DNA from: Iris pallida
Lineage: Eukaryota > Streptophyta > Magnoliopsida > Asparagales > Iridaceae
Reading direction: 5' to 3'
Assembly (NCBI GenBank): GCA_029216955.1
Contig: JANAVB010023996.1
Coordinates: 10,977,919 to 11,041,918 of the forward strand
DNA: 64,000 nt
Shown here: positions 47,142-57,849 of the stretch, in pieces
Layout of the letters: each line of letters opens with the position of its first letter
Position numbering within the stretch: the stretch's first letter is position 1
Position numbers and translations under genes: made by a program
The notes under the pieces: generated by a model
Seen by the model: only the letters and a program-made list of their open reading frames with translations
Databases searched by the model: none
What the model was told of the DNA's origin: nothing

Positions 47142-48624
47142 CAGATAGTAATTCATATCCATTTGAAGATAATTCTACAAAGATATATACACATTATTCG
47201 TGTATATTGTCCAAATGGATGGATAGACACATGAGTATTAAATGAGCGTCGTCACGTGTTCAATGTCCGCCCTTCTCTTTAATTTTTTTTACTTCTGCAA
47301 GCCAATTGAGGGTTTTAGAGTTATACATGATTCAGAAAAATACTAGAAAAGGCCAAATATTATAAATTTTCTTTTCTCGGATTTTTCTTTCTTTGTTATT
47401 TTTTTGATTTTTTACTCCTTTCGTTCATTATCTTTTCTCCTATTTTTCTGGAATCTGTAGAACTCTAAAAGCCTAAAAAAAGCTTATAGATGTAAATTTA
47501 CTTGTCAGAGAAGGGCTAAGATGGATACTTGACTTCGGGATGACACGAACACTTACCTATGTATCTAAGATACCTAGCTAGCACTTACCTACATATCACC
47601 TTAACTCTCGGTATTTGTGTATCATGTGGACATCATGTACCATAATACACAATATCACAATTGATACTGTCTTGTATCTTGATACTAGGATACATTTTCA
47701 AATACCCATGACACTAACTATACACACGTTCATCAAAGTACCCTAAAATGAAGTGTACTAGGATACTCACTCTATACAATTTAGGTACTACGATATACAC
47801 TTAGGTGTTGGCACGTATTCTTTGTGAGCCATTCCCTGAAAATAAAATTTACTTATACAAGTCTTCTGAGGCTGTCAGCATTATACTAGATTTTCGAAAA
47901 ATCTATAAAAGACTAAGTTATTCGACTTTTTGGTATAACTCCGATCCCCAAAAGGCTTGCATAAGTAAATTTAGTTTTCAGAGAAGGGCTCACATGGACA
48001 CTTGATTTCAGGCTAACAAGGACACGTAACATAAGAGATAATCATATCTCTGTCGTCATGTGTTTCTTGTGAGCCCATAAGGAATACTTGACCTCAGAGT
48101 ATCCAAGCTAGCACTTACCTAGCTAGCACTATAGATACTTTCAATTAAACCCCAAACTTACTTACCTTGATAATTACCCAATTCCTAAAATATCTTACAT
48201 ACTTCTAGGATATTCACTATATACTTCAAGGATGCTCACTCTATATCTTATATACTTCCTCCAATATTTTACTAGGATACTCACACTGTATCTTGTAGTG
48301 TATATAGTTGGTAGGGTGTCACATTTTCGAAAGTCACCGAGTAGGAAGCATGGACACGACAATCGACAATATAGTATAGACAATTATATTAGCCATAAAT
48401 TGGTGGAATTCAAATTAATAACAACTAGCTGATTGAATTCATTGATTACGATACATAATTTTTTTCCAAACATATTACTGTAAGCCTAGAATCTTGTCTA
48501 ATTAACTGCCTACGCATCATAGAAGTAGTATAATTGCATGATTAAAACAATAGTTTCTTTCTCAATTATTTCTAGAATAATATAATTAGAATGAGAGACT
48601 TGTATATATAATATGAGAAGAAAA
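47142..48624 (-). other. Element F: upstream region/first intron of the transposase gene
   Basis: No coding frame is supported. A 55-bp phrase (CAGAGAAGGGCT...ATGGA(T/C)ACTTGA) occurs at about 47505 and 47960, with the nearby text also duplicated. Words of the type ACTAGGATACTCAC recur at 47700-48300. On the minus strand it lies between the GC-rich first exon (48863-49140) and the transposase coding start at 15760, so it is probably intron or untranslated leader. Confidence 0.4.
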
Positions 48625-48822
48625 ACAGTATGTGTATGTCCATGTCAGCGTGTCAGTGTGCATATGTCCGTGTCCGTGTCGTGACACATGTTAGTGTATG
48701 TATGTCTGTGTCTATATGTCTGTGTGTATGTCCGTGTCTGCGTGTTAGTGTGTGTATGTCGGTGTCTGTGTGTCAGTATGTCTGTGTCTGTGTCTCAGTG
48801 TATGAATGTCTGTGTCTGTGTC
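48625..48822. repeat. (TGTCTGTGTC)-type minisatellite in element F
   Basis: Degenerate 10-20 bp units of TGTGTATGTC/TGTCTGTGTC run for about 200 bp. The long Cys/Val frame across it follows from the repeat. Confidence 0.75.
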
Positions 48823-48862
48823 ATGTCAGAATAAGGGAGATAGGAATAGGGTTAGGCGTTAC

Positions 48863-49140
48863 CTGAGTGAGGGGGGTCGTCAAGACAGAGGGGCACCTGG
48901 GCAGGGGGTTGATGGGGGTCTAGCAGGGCCGAGGGGGTCGTCGGGATAGAGGGACGCCGGTGCAGGTGGGTGGGGGGGTTGCTGGAGTCGAGAGAGGTCG
49001 AGGGGAGCCAGGAAAGGAGACGAGAGGTGGTCGCCGGAGTGGAGAAGGGCGCCAGAGGCGAGGAGTCGCCGGAGGGAGGGGGTCACCGGAGAGGAGAAGG
49101 GGTCGCCGGAGAGGAGAGGAAAATTTTGGGGAGAGCACAT
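48863..49140 (-). other. GC-rich first exon/leader of element F
   Basis: On the minus strand, repeated CTCTCCGGCGACC words end in CTCACTCAG|GTAACG, a good GT donor at 48863/48862. It matches the position and style of the leader in element E (16046-16197 plus 40806-40860). A Pro-rich 86-codon frame exists, but I do not call it a gene. Confidence 0.45.
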
Positions 49141-49204
49141 AGGAGTAAAAATTTGGAAAAAAAAATAAAAAGTCGATCGGCCAGCTCCAAACCCGATTTA
49201 TAAA

Positions 49205-49498
49205 AAAGTTAGCGACATCGTTTCCAGGCGTCACTAAACGTCCCCGTACATTAATAAATTGGCGACATTTAACTACATAATTCGCTAAATGTTGTAGTCT
49301 AAAAAAATATCGACATTTTTCGACGAAACCGCGATGTTTGCTTTCCTAATAAAAAACTTGTCTCTAAATGACATTGAAAGTCACTGATATTGACGTTTAG
49401 CGACATTTTCTACTATCATCGCTAGATGTAACAAAAATAGAGACATTTTACAATGGCGTCGCTAATCCGTCGCCAATATGGCTTACTTTTGTAGTAAA
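49205..49498 (-). repeat. Right subterminal repeats and TIR of element F
   Basis: Degenerate AGCGACATT/AGCGACGT words, then GGCTTACTTTTGTAGT at the boundary with element G. The last base of the expected TTTTGTAGTG is A. Confidence 0.75.
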
Positions 49499-52150
49499 TA
49501 TCCAACAAGTCCAAGAAAAATCCTCACATCAAAGATACTAGTAGGGATAGGCCATGTCTCCACTGTTGATATTTTGGTTGGATCTACTGATATGCTATCT
49601 CTTTAGACAATATGTCTGATGAAAGAGGCATGGTTTAGGAAGAACTCGTAGTTAGTCAACTCGGCATAGAGCTTCTTACTCAAGAACTATCTTCAAATGC
49701 TCCTCATGCTCATCGTGGATCTTCGAATACTCCAATATATCATTAATGAAGACTTCCATGAACTGATCTAAATATCGATGGAACAGACTATTTATCAGAT
49801 TCATAAGTACTGCTGGTGCATTCGTCAGTCCAAAAGGCATCACTAAGAACTCATAGTGACGATAGCGAGTTCTGAATGTTATCTTTGGAATGTCTTCTCC
49901 TTTCACCTTCACTTGATGGTACCTCAATCTAAAATCAATCTATAAGAACACCTTTGCTTATGTCAACTGATCAAACAGGTCTTCAGTTACGGGCAGTCTA
50001 TACTTGTTCTTTATGGTCAGTGCATTCAGTACCCTATAATCAATGCACATGCGTACTGAACAGTCTTTGTTCGGTACGAACAATGCAGGAGCTCCCTATG
50101 GTGATGCACTTTGTCGAATGAAATCCTTGGCCTGCAACTTTTATAGTCGAAGCTTCATCTCGTCTAGTTCCTTCTTTGCAAGTCGGTAGACATTCGAAGA
50201 AACTGGCACTACTCCTAGTACTAGCTCGATGTTGAAGTCTACTTGTCTGTCAGGTGGTAGACCTGGCAACTCCTCCAGAAAAACAACCATAAATTCTTCA
50301 ACTAGCTACGGTGGTGCTACCTCCATGGACATATATACTTCTATTGCTCGACCTACTCCTTTTTCAATGGTCTATCAATAGATTCTAACTCTTGACGATC
50401 CGGCGGTCTGAAAATGACACTTACCTTCTGGCAATCCATTATAAATGATACTGACTCAACCAGTCCATCCCTAATACAATGTCGAAGTTTGGCTTGGAAA
50501 TACCAAAAATCGAGCTTTTATCTCCCTTCCACAAATAACCACTAAGCATGTTCTACAAGTGCAAGTGACGGGTACGATACCTCCCCCCGTAAGAATATTC
50601 TAATTCTTAGACAAAGACTAGGTGGCTACTCTATGCATGGCTATAAAACTACTGGATATAAATGTCAAAGTTGCCACTGAATCAAATAGTACTATAGCAG
50701 GTATGTATGCCACTAAGCTAATACTTGTGATTGCTATACCCTCGGGCTCCTCCTCTACTGGAACCATCTCAAAAGCGTGACCATGCCTCTGTCCTTCTGT
50801 TTGTTGTATAAATCTTCCGTACTGAACCTCCTATGGTGGTAAAGGTGGTCCACTCTGAGGTCCTCGTAGTGTTGGTGGTCGAGGAGCTACAGTTGCGTGA
50901 ACATGTGGTCTGGGTCTTTGTGGTGTTGGCCTCTAATTTTCTTATTGCTATAGGCAATGTATGGCTTGGTGCTGATCCGATCCACATCTCATATATTTTC
51001 CAAGCCTCCTCCTACAGTCTTGCTGGACATGTCCTTCATTGTTGCAGTAGTGACAAGTTGGGAGATCTTTCACTGAGTATGGGGTGACTCGATGTTGATG
51101 AAGTCCTCCTGGCCGTCTGATAGGTCCTCCTTGCTGTACTTTGGCTGCTACTGCTACAGTAGTAGGGCATCTTGGTAGCACTAGGGACCCTTGTTGATAG
51201 CCTCCTGGAGTCAGGCTTATGCTAACACCTTATTGTACGAAACTCTAGACTGTGCTGTGTTATTTCTTTAGAGCTCCTTCGTCAACCGATGATGGAATGT
51301 CCACTCATTCTCCACATTGTTTGGTACCAAGATTGTACCTTATCGACTAAGGTGGCTAAATTCAGCATCATACTCGTCTACGATCATGCTCCCCTATTTA
51401 AGGTGGAGAGACTAATCATAGAGACCATCTCTAACTATAGTTGGAAAATATTTGGCCTTAAAATACTCCAATAACTGCTCCCAAGTCTGGACTCTACCAA
51501 TATCTCCCTCGATCGACTCCTATCAGTGATGTGCATTTTCTTAAAGCTGGGTCCGAATGACTATCATCCATAAGTCTGCTTATAGCTGCGAAGAATCTAG
51601 AAGCTTCTGAGAGTTGATCATCTACTCGGTGATCTCCTTTGGTGTCTCCTTGCCTTTAAATAGATTCAGATTCATCTACCGATAACCACGAATCGTGCGC
51701 AATGTCTGAGCGAGTACTAGTACTGGTGCAGGTGAAGGGGTTAGTACTGCCATCCTCTCTATGATCATTATCAAACTATGCCTCATGGCCTCTGTCTATT
51801 GTATTTACAATTGTATCATGGTTTGGAAGAATTGAAACATCTGAGCCTGCCCATTTGGATGGGGGATCTGAGACATCGGTCCATAAGGCTGTTGTGGCAG
51901 ATACGCTCCATGCAACATCTGGGGCTGGAAAGGAGATAGTAGTGGTAGAGGCAAAAGACCCTCTAGGCATGTTTGCGATGTTTGACCCTCATGTCGCATC
52001 GTAGCTACAGGTACGAATCTGGCTGGAGTCGTCAGATTTGTTGGAGTCTCACTAGGGGTCGGGTTTTATGGTGTCACTGAAGTCCTTTCATCGCTAAGAG
52101 TGGTGTCATCAGCTTGGTTGGATTCGAAATCCATGCATCCATTACACAAC
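49499..52150 (-). pseudogene. G gag-pol remnant
   Basis: Minus-strand gag remnants start near 52140 and are heavily broken. The Cys knuckles CHYCNNEGHVQQDC and MRCGSDQHQAIHC lie at about 51040-50950. A protease-like stretch with TFISS and GGGIVPV lies near 50670-50580. Reverse transcriptase with [25 protein letters not shown] and [11 protein letters not shown] (an Asn in place of the first catalytic Asp) covers 49920-49680. The last readable residues, IFLGLVGY, end at 49500, where relatives continue with YRRF. Many stops and frameshifts. Confidence 0.8.
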
Positions 52151-52334
52151 TGCAAGTTACTGTAAAAGAGAAATCCCAATAAGAGCGGTATCGAAGCAAA
52201 CTGGATACATGATGAGATAGTACAAATTTGGAATTCAAAGATGATAAATTTAGCAAGTGGATAAGATTCCTATGACTCCTTAATCCAAATTGTACCCTCG
52301 TTTTGGTACCTTTAGGTAGCCAAAATGACAAACG

Positions 52335-52352
52335 GGCCTGCATGGGCCACCA
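52335..52352 (-). promoter_or_regulatory. Primer binding site of G (tRNA-Ile type)
   Basis: On the minus strand TGGTGGCCCATGCAGGCC, one mismatch at the 17th base, 8 nt after an LTR end GCATGACA. A hairpin follows: TTTTGG pairs with CCAAAA, and an inner TACC pairs with GGTA. Confidence 0.75.
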
Positions 52353-52360
52353 ATAAAACA

Positions 52361-52469
52361 TGTCATGCCCTAGTTCCATATACATAGGAACTTAGACGAG
52401 AGCACGCCACCCATGGTACAACTAAAAGTATTTTCCAATTTAATGGCACCTCTAGATGCACTTAAGCTG

Positions 52470-52567
<98 letters not shown>

Positions 52568-53464
52568 ATAGGCAGAACACTATTCCATCCACAGTACAAC
52601 GTCAATACAGATAAGATTATGATAAACAACTAAAGTGGAATATAATAAATGCATGAATGATCCTTACAGATAAAATGTCTCAATAGTCTAAAAAGTAGAA
52701 AGTTTCACAATAGTACTACAAAGCTGGAAATAAAACATAAAATGAAATAGAAACATCTGGCCAAAACAACTACTAAGTAGATAAAGATGTCCATGGCACT
52801 AGCAACTGCATACCGAGGATCAAGGAAACTCCTCGGGCAGTATCTCCACATCCTCGACAATATAGCCTATCTCAGAGGGACATAACAAGATACAAAAGAA
52901 ACAATGCCATATATGAACTTAATAATGACAGATAAAGTAAGGGCTCTAAGCATCTATGTGTATGAAAATTAAAGACAACTTTGTCATGCATGGGAGGTAA
53001 AAGTAATAAAGCGTAGCATTCTCTAGAGGCTTATGAATATATTAGCATACCTCCCAACTGTATTACGATGTACAGTCGACGGACACTGCGAGATATACCC
53101 TAGCAATACCCCATAACCGGGAATCAATAACCAATAATCGGACAACATTGAGATTAATGAATGCAAGTGTGTCCCATGTACCTACTAATAGTCTTTTCTG
53201 CCCATGAACTTGCACAGGTCATATCCATAACTCGGACAACCCATATCTCTATGCAAGTCTCTAACTAGACTCAAACTGGTCACTATATGTACCGACACAT
53301 GAACCACTTACATTGATGATGAGTCATGTGTGTAAGTCGGTGCCATACAATGAAACTCACTCATAGTATCGTGTATGAAATGTGACAAGGCATAGAACTT
53401 ATTGAGAATAGCTTCACATTATCCGAGAAAGTCTTCTATACACTCTTAGCCACACACACACACA
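52361..53464 (-). repeat. G LTR, partial
   Basis: On the minus strand the LTR ends GGGCATGACA. It contains TTGTTATGTCCCTCTGAGA, as in C's LTR (TTGTTATGTCCCTCTGAGGA), followed by a short acidic frame (YIVEDVEILPEEFP, then stop) at the place of the acidic micro-ORFs of A, B and C. Its 5' part is not clear. A (TA)n run lies at 52471-52563. Confidence 0.55.
52471..52563. repeat. (TA)n microsatellite in G LTR
   Basis: About 46 TA units with one interruption. Confidence 0.9.
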
Positions 53465-54624
53465 CTACTACATCGATGCCACCATCAATATCACTGTAGA
53501 AGCATGGAAAAGAACATGATTGCTCATGCGGCTCAGAACAGAAAAACCCATACGGTTCAAAAACAGACGAGCTTCATGCGGCTCAAGGGCATCATGCGGT
53601 TCAAAAGTCACCAACTTGGACATGCGGCTCGAGCAACACCACGTGGCCTTCTGCGGTTCGCTTCTACAATTGGCCATTTTTAATGCTCTGACGTAGAGGA
53701 GAACTGACGGCTACTGACGGCTCTGACGTAAAGCTGCAATAATGACTTTATCATAATAGCAGACTCCTAGGAAAATGAAGGAAATCTCTAACATAATCCA
53801 TCAAACCCCAAAATCCTTCATACGGCCTTGACACGTGGACAGTCGCATGCGGCTCAGGCAGAGGCCATCTCATACGGCTCAGACAGAGGCCACCCCATGC
53901 GGCTCAGGCAGAGGCCATCTCATGCGGCTCAGGAAGAGGCCACCTCATATGGCTCAGGCAGAGTCTACCCTATGCGGCTTACGAGGACTATCTTCATGCG
54001 GCTCACTGAGAAGCCACCCATCATGCGGTCGCCTACGCTCATGCGGCTCAGATCATCTCCATACGGTTCCAATGTTCAGAGGCCACGCCCAAGCAGCCTT
54101 GACACGTTGCCAGTCTTATACGGCTCAGTAGGGAACAATCTTCATGCGGTTCGGATTTCCTAAGTGGCTCACGGTTAAGACACGTGGCAAAAGATTAGTT
54201 CTTCCCGCGTCCCTACAACTAGCAGCATAATAATAATAGGACACGTGGCATCAAATCGATCAAGATTCATCAACAAATCTCCAACAACCAGGTTTAGTGC
54301 CATCCTCATAATTACTGGGATCAAATCAGATCATTTACAATCATACAAATTGAACACGTGGCGGGAGATCCGAGCTTGGCATAACAAATCATGAAGATTT
54401 ATGGCAATAATCATTAATTGTCCACAGAGATTTGATGCAATCCACATTAATTGCCTAGATTTGCTACAATTAGAATTAATGGCCCAGATTAATTAATCTC
54501 AAAATCGCCGACTTCTCAAGGAGGCAATCATTGCAAACCCTAATGATGGCATCCCATTCCTATAAATAGCAAGGTGCCATTCCCTTGCAAAAAAGAGGAC
54601 TTTTCGAGAGCAGGAGAGCACCTG
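53465..54624 (+). repeat. H: promoter-like LTR fragment with a CATGCGGCTCA repeat array
   Basis: This region has about twenty copies of CAT(G/A)CGG(C/T)TCA, some in a 25-bp tandem with AGGCAGAGGCCATCT. It has four TGACG words (53689-53728), several ACACGTGGC words and a TATA box at 54561. No protein frame is supported. The layout looks like the U3 of an LTR retrotransposon other than A-G, but neither end is identified. Element C begins about 60 bp after the TATA box. Confidence 0.5.
54561..54568 (+). promoter_or_regulatory. TATA box of H
   Basis: CTATAAATAG is a consensus plant TATA box, with ACACGTGGC words upstream. The expected start of transcription is near 54590, just before element C. 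Confidence 0.55.
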
Positions 54625-56624
54625 TGTAAAACCCCTTAATTTTCAAAATTTTATTTATTAAATAATATTGCATGATTTAATTGTTCTTCTATAATTATAT
54701 ATAGGAATTATTTATATGTGTGACTATATATTGGGTTGTGTGTTTGCCCCTGGTTTTTCTTAGACCTTAATCCTTAAACCAAACCCTAATCTATTTTTTA
54801 GTCTCTATTTAATTAAGAATGAATTTACATGTTTATGTATACTTAGAATGCTAATTAATTTCTTAACCAACCTTAACCCATTCTCTACCACATGAATTTT
54901 GGTTTCCACAAAGTATGGATCTCTTGTAACCAAATGATAACCACTCCTCCCTTTCATTTTTTCGGCCACACAACCCCTCTTTCCCCTCCACTTTTCGGCC
55001 ACACCACCACTTCTTCCCCCTCCATTTTTCGGCTACCCGAGAACTCCCCTTCCCTCCTATCTCGGCCGGCGTGCGTTCAGCGAAGAGATCACCTCGTCCT
55101 CGGCGTTCAGGCCATCTCCGGCGGCGCCATCACCATCGTAGCGTAGCCCCGACTCCCTGCAGTCGGCAGGTACGATCTCGAGCCTCTACGTGGCTTTGCC
55201 ACGTGGATATCCCCCTTGCAACTTAGAACCCTAATTTCTATATAATTTCCTGTTTTATTCATTGATTAATGATTTGATTAAGGAAGAATTAATGATTATT
55301 AAGTAGTATTATTAATGTTAAATGATTGTTAACAAAGTGTAGGTTCTGTAATAAATTGTAGAGAATTTATTATGAATTATTATGATTTTATTTGAATTAA
55401 TTAATGACTGTGAATTAATTATTTTGTGGGATTATGGCTGTGTGATTAATTAATTAATGATTAATTGATAGTAATTTGTACCTAAATTATTAGTCCATTG
55501 ATTAGAGACATTAGTATAGATTCTATATTAATTGTATCAGATTTTTATACAAATTATTCGTATTTATTAAGTATTTTAACTGATGTCAATGAAGCAGTTT
55601 TTGTGTAAATTTCCACAGAATTATATATTCTGTTTTGATTTTTTTGAATTTAATCTATTAGGAATCACTCGATATGATCTATACATAAATGTAGGTAATT
55701 ATGTAAACTAATTACTGTTAAATTTTCAAGATTTAATAAATAGTTTAGATATTTTATTTATATTTTAAACTGTGAATTACTGATTCTAAATGACTGTTTA
55801 TTTACACTGTTTTGGATTTTTATTAATTAATTCATTAAGAATTAATTAATGAGTGTTATACAAAACTTGTAGATAATAATTATACCTATTTACTGTAAAA
55901 TTTTCAAAAGAGAATAATTATGTTTAGTATTTATTTGGCATTAAACCAGAGTTAAATATATTTGATTATGTAATTAGTTCAATACTAGTTTTAATTTATA
56001 ATAATTATAAATTATTATTGGTAATGCTCATAAATGTATAGTCACTGTTAGAAATGTTATTTTCTGTGATTTATGATTTTTCCCAATTTATTAGTGAATT
56101 TTTAGCATTTAATTCTAATTATAATAGCTAAATTGGTAATTTCTATATATTAGTAGTTAAATGTTTTTAATTACTTATAAATTAGGTAAATAATATTAAA
56201 AATATTATTTCCAGTGGGATTTCATGGAAAAGTGTTTTCAAACCAAATTTAGACTTGCTATTATTTATTAATTAGTATTTATAATTAATGGGAATTTGTG
56301 AATGCATGTGTTTCTTAATTGTTTAACTAATTAGTTGTAAGTAATTTATTAATTATTAAATTATTAATTGTATTAATAATTTCAGAATATAAAAGTATAA
56401 TAATAAGTGCTTCATACTTATTATTGTATGATATTATTCATATTTATTAGTAATGATTAGCTAGTAGTAATGGTTTGAATAATAATTATCGATTAATTAT
56501 CAATTAAATGTATAGTTTAATTTGGTTAATTAGTATTGAATTAGGGTTAATGTTCTTGTAGGATTATTCGTTTCTCGGAACTTGGACTCGATACCAGACT
56601 CGGACTTTCAGCTCTTGGACACAG

Positions 56625-57237
56625 GCAAGTACACCTTGCTTGACTTTACTACGCAGTATTACATTTGACCATTTATTACAGTTATGTGCACTCGTCACCA
56701 TTTATGACTACCCTGTCAATAGTTAGTATAACTTGACACATCTCAGACACGCATCACATATGAGTGAGTTGAGTGCAGAGATTTTGTGTTGATTGGCCAT
56801 TAACATGTGATCTTGAGTTGTAGCAGTGGTTAGTTACATTATATGTATATTGCCGTCTTGCATATTATTTGTACCGTGTATACGGTCCAGGTATTCATTG
56901 GGTGGGGAGAGTCTACTAGTGGTGTATGAGAATTCTGTTTCCAATGTACGCTGGATGCTCGTAGCCCCTCGTTCTCAAACCGTAGAACGCTTGGTGGACG
57001 TTTCTTCTTCTTCTCCCCCTCTCATGTGCCACTAGAGATGTCTCAAAATGCATTTACACTTAGATGGTTAGAACACCTTTAAATTGTGTACTACGTATTT
57101 CCTGTCCTTGTTTGGTTAAGGAATTACTTAGTAGCATTTTTATTTAGTTACCTTTACTTTACTGCTCAGTATTATCTTGCATGTCATATTTCCTGTGTAC
57201 TTGTTATGTCCCTCTGAGGACCTGGTATCTTTTCCAG
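56625..57237 (+). other. GC-AG intron-like segment in C 5' LTR
   Basis: The donor CAG|GCAAGT is the classical consensus for GC-type introns; the acceptor is TTTTCCAG. The preceding exon-like piece 56562-56624 (63 nt) joins in phase to the acidic frame, in the same phases as in B. Confidence 0.5.
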
Positions 57238-57317
57238 AGCTTGACGAGGATTCCTACCCGACTGATTACGGAGTAGCTGGATTAGACGACGACCTTGAGG
57301 TGGAGCCACAGCCTTGA
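57238..57317 (+). CDS. Acidic micro-ORF exon in C LTR
   Basis: After the acceptor the frame reads ELDEDSYPTDYGVAGLDDDL, then EVEPQP and stop. Upstream, across the junction, it reads NLDSIPDSDFQLLDT. The pattern DYGVAGL..DLEVE is like the B and A exons. No initiating ATG in phase was found, so it may be translated only in a fusion, or not at all. Confidence 0.3.
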
Positions 57318-57656
57318 TCCTTTGGAGGCTAGCTTTATCTTCTGATGTGGGTTCATTTCCTGTATTCAGTTATTTCCTACTTTTCATTTTATTTCATTCC
57401 AGATATACTGTGCAGTGTTTGGTCTTTCTTTTGACATTTATTGTGACTCTGGAGACTCTCTTTTCAGTTATCTATTATTTGTTTCATGGATGAGACTAGA
57501 TTTTACCTGCCTGTGTTGTTAATATTATTAGTCTTACTTCAGCGTAATACGACTAGTCATAGTCCATTAAATTGGGTTAACTATGTCTGATCGTACAGCT
57601 GGCATGCCACGTGTTCCCGATCCGATTATTTGGAACTGGGGCGTGACATGTTTTAG

Positions 57657-57674
57657 TGGTGGCCCATGCAGGTC
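57657..57674 (+). promoter_or_regulatory. Primer binding site of C (tRNA-Ile type)
   Basis: TGGTGGCCCATGCAGGTC, 8 nt after the LTR end, matches tRNA-Ile(AAU) at 18 of 18. GTTTGGT (57685-57691) pairs with ACCAGAC (57703-57709) with one wobble. TGCAGG (57667-57672) pairs with CCTGCA (57713-57718). Confidence 0.82.
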
Positions 57675-57849
57675 TATGAAATTTGTTTGGTTACGTTACT
57701 GTACCAGACAAGCCTGCAAATTAAGTTTAGAATATAGGGTCTCATCCATACTTGATTATATCATTCTTGAATATCCTTGAACAAAATCTTTTGCATCTCG
57801 TTTGTTTCCGTCCTATTCTTAATTCCTTCTATCATATCTCTGCAGAATC

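Larger units (their letters stand above)
49499..53464 (-). mobile_element. Decayed minus-strand Ty3/Gypsy element G, split by CACTA element F
   Basis: Reading leftwards: part of the 5' LTR (53464-52361), a tRNA-Ile-type primer site, gag with a CCHC knuckle, protease, then reverse transcriptase cut at 49499 by the end of element F. The remaining RNase H, integrase and 3' LTR should lie left of the window. Confidence 0.75.
54625..57648 (+). repeat. C 5' LTR (3.02 kb)
   Basis: From TGTAAAACCCC to GGGGCGTGACA. It contains a GT donor GGCAG|GTACGATC at 55169/55170, an acceptor TTCTTGTAG ending at 56561 and the GC donor ACACAG|GCAAGTAC at 56624/56625. An acceptor TCTTTTCCAG ends at 57237. The region 55200-56550 is AT-rich, without genes. 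The GC-rich 84-codon frame at 54892-55146 is present in both LTRs but has no recognisable domain. Confidence 0.92.

Noticed and set aside
48630..48866. Cys/Val-rich 78-codon frame
   Set aside because: Product of the TGTCTGTGTC minisatellite.
53520..54160. Possible CRISPR-like array from regularly repeated CATGCGGCTCA
   Set aside because: Units are short, degenerate and irregularly spaced in a plant genome, without cas genes.
54892..55146. 84-codon frame present in both LTRs of C (also 62890-63144)
   Set aside because: It is duplicated only because the LTRs are identical; no domain or similarity to other elements' LTRs, so evidence for a protein is lacking.
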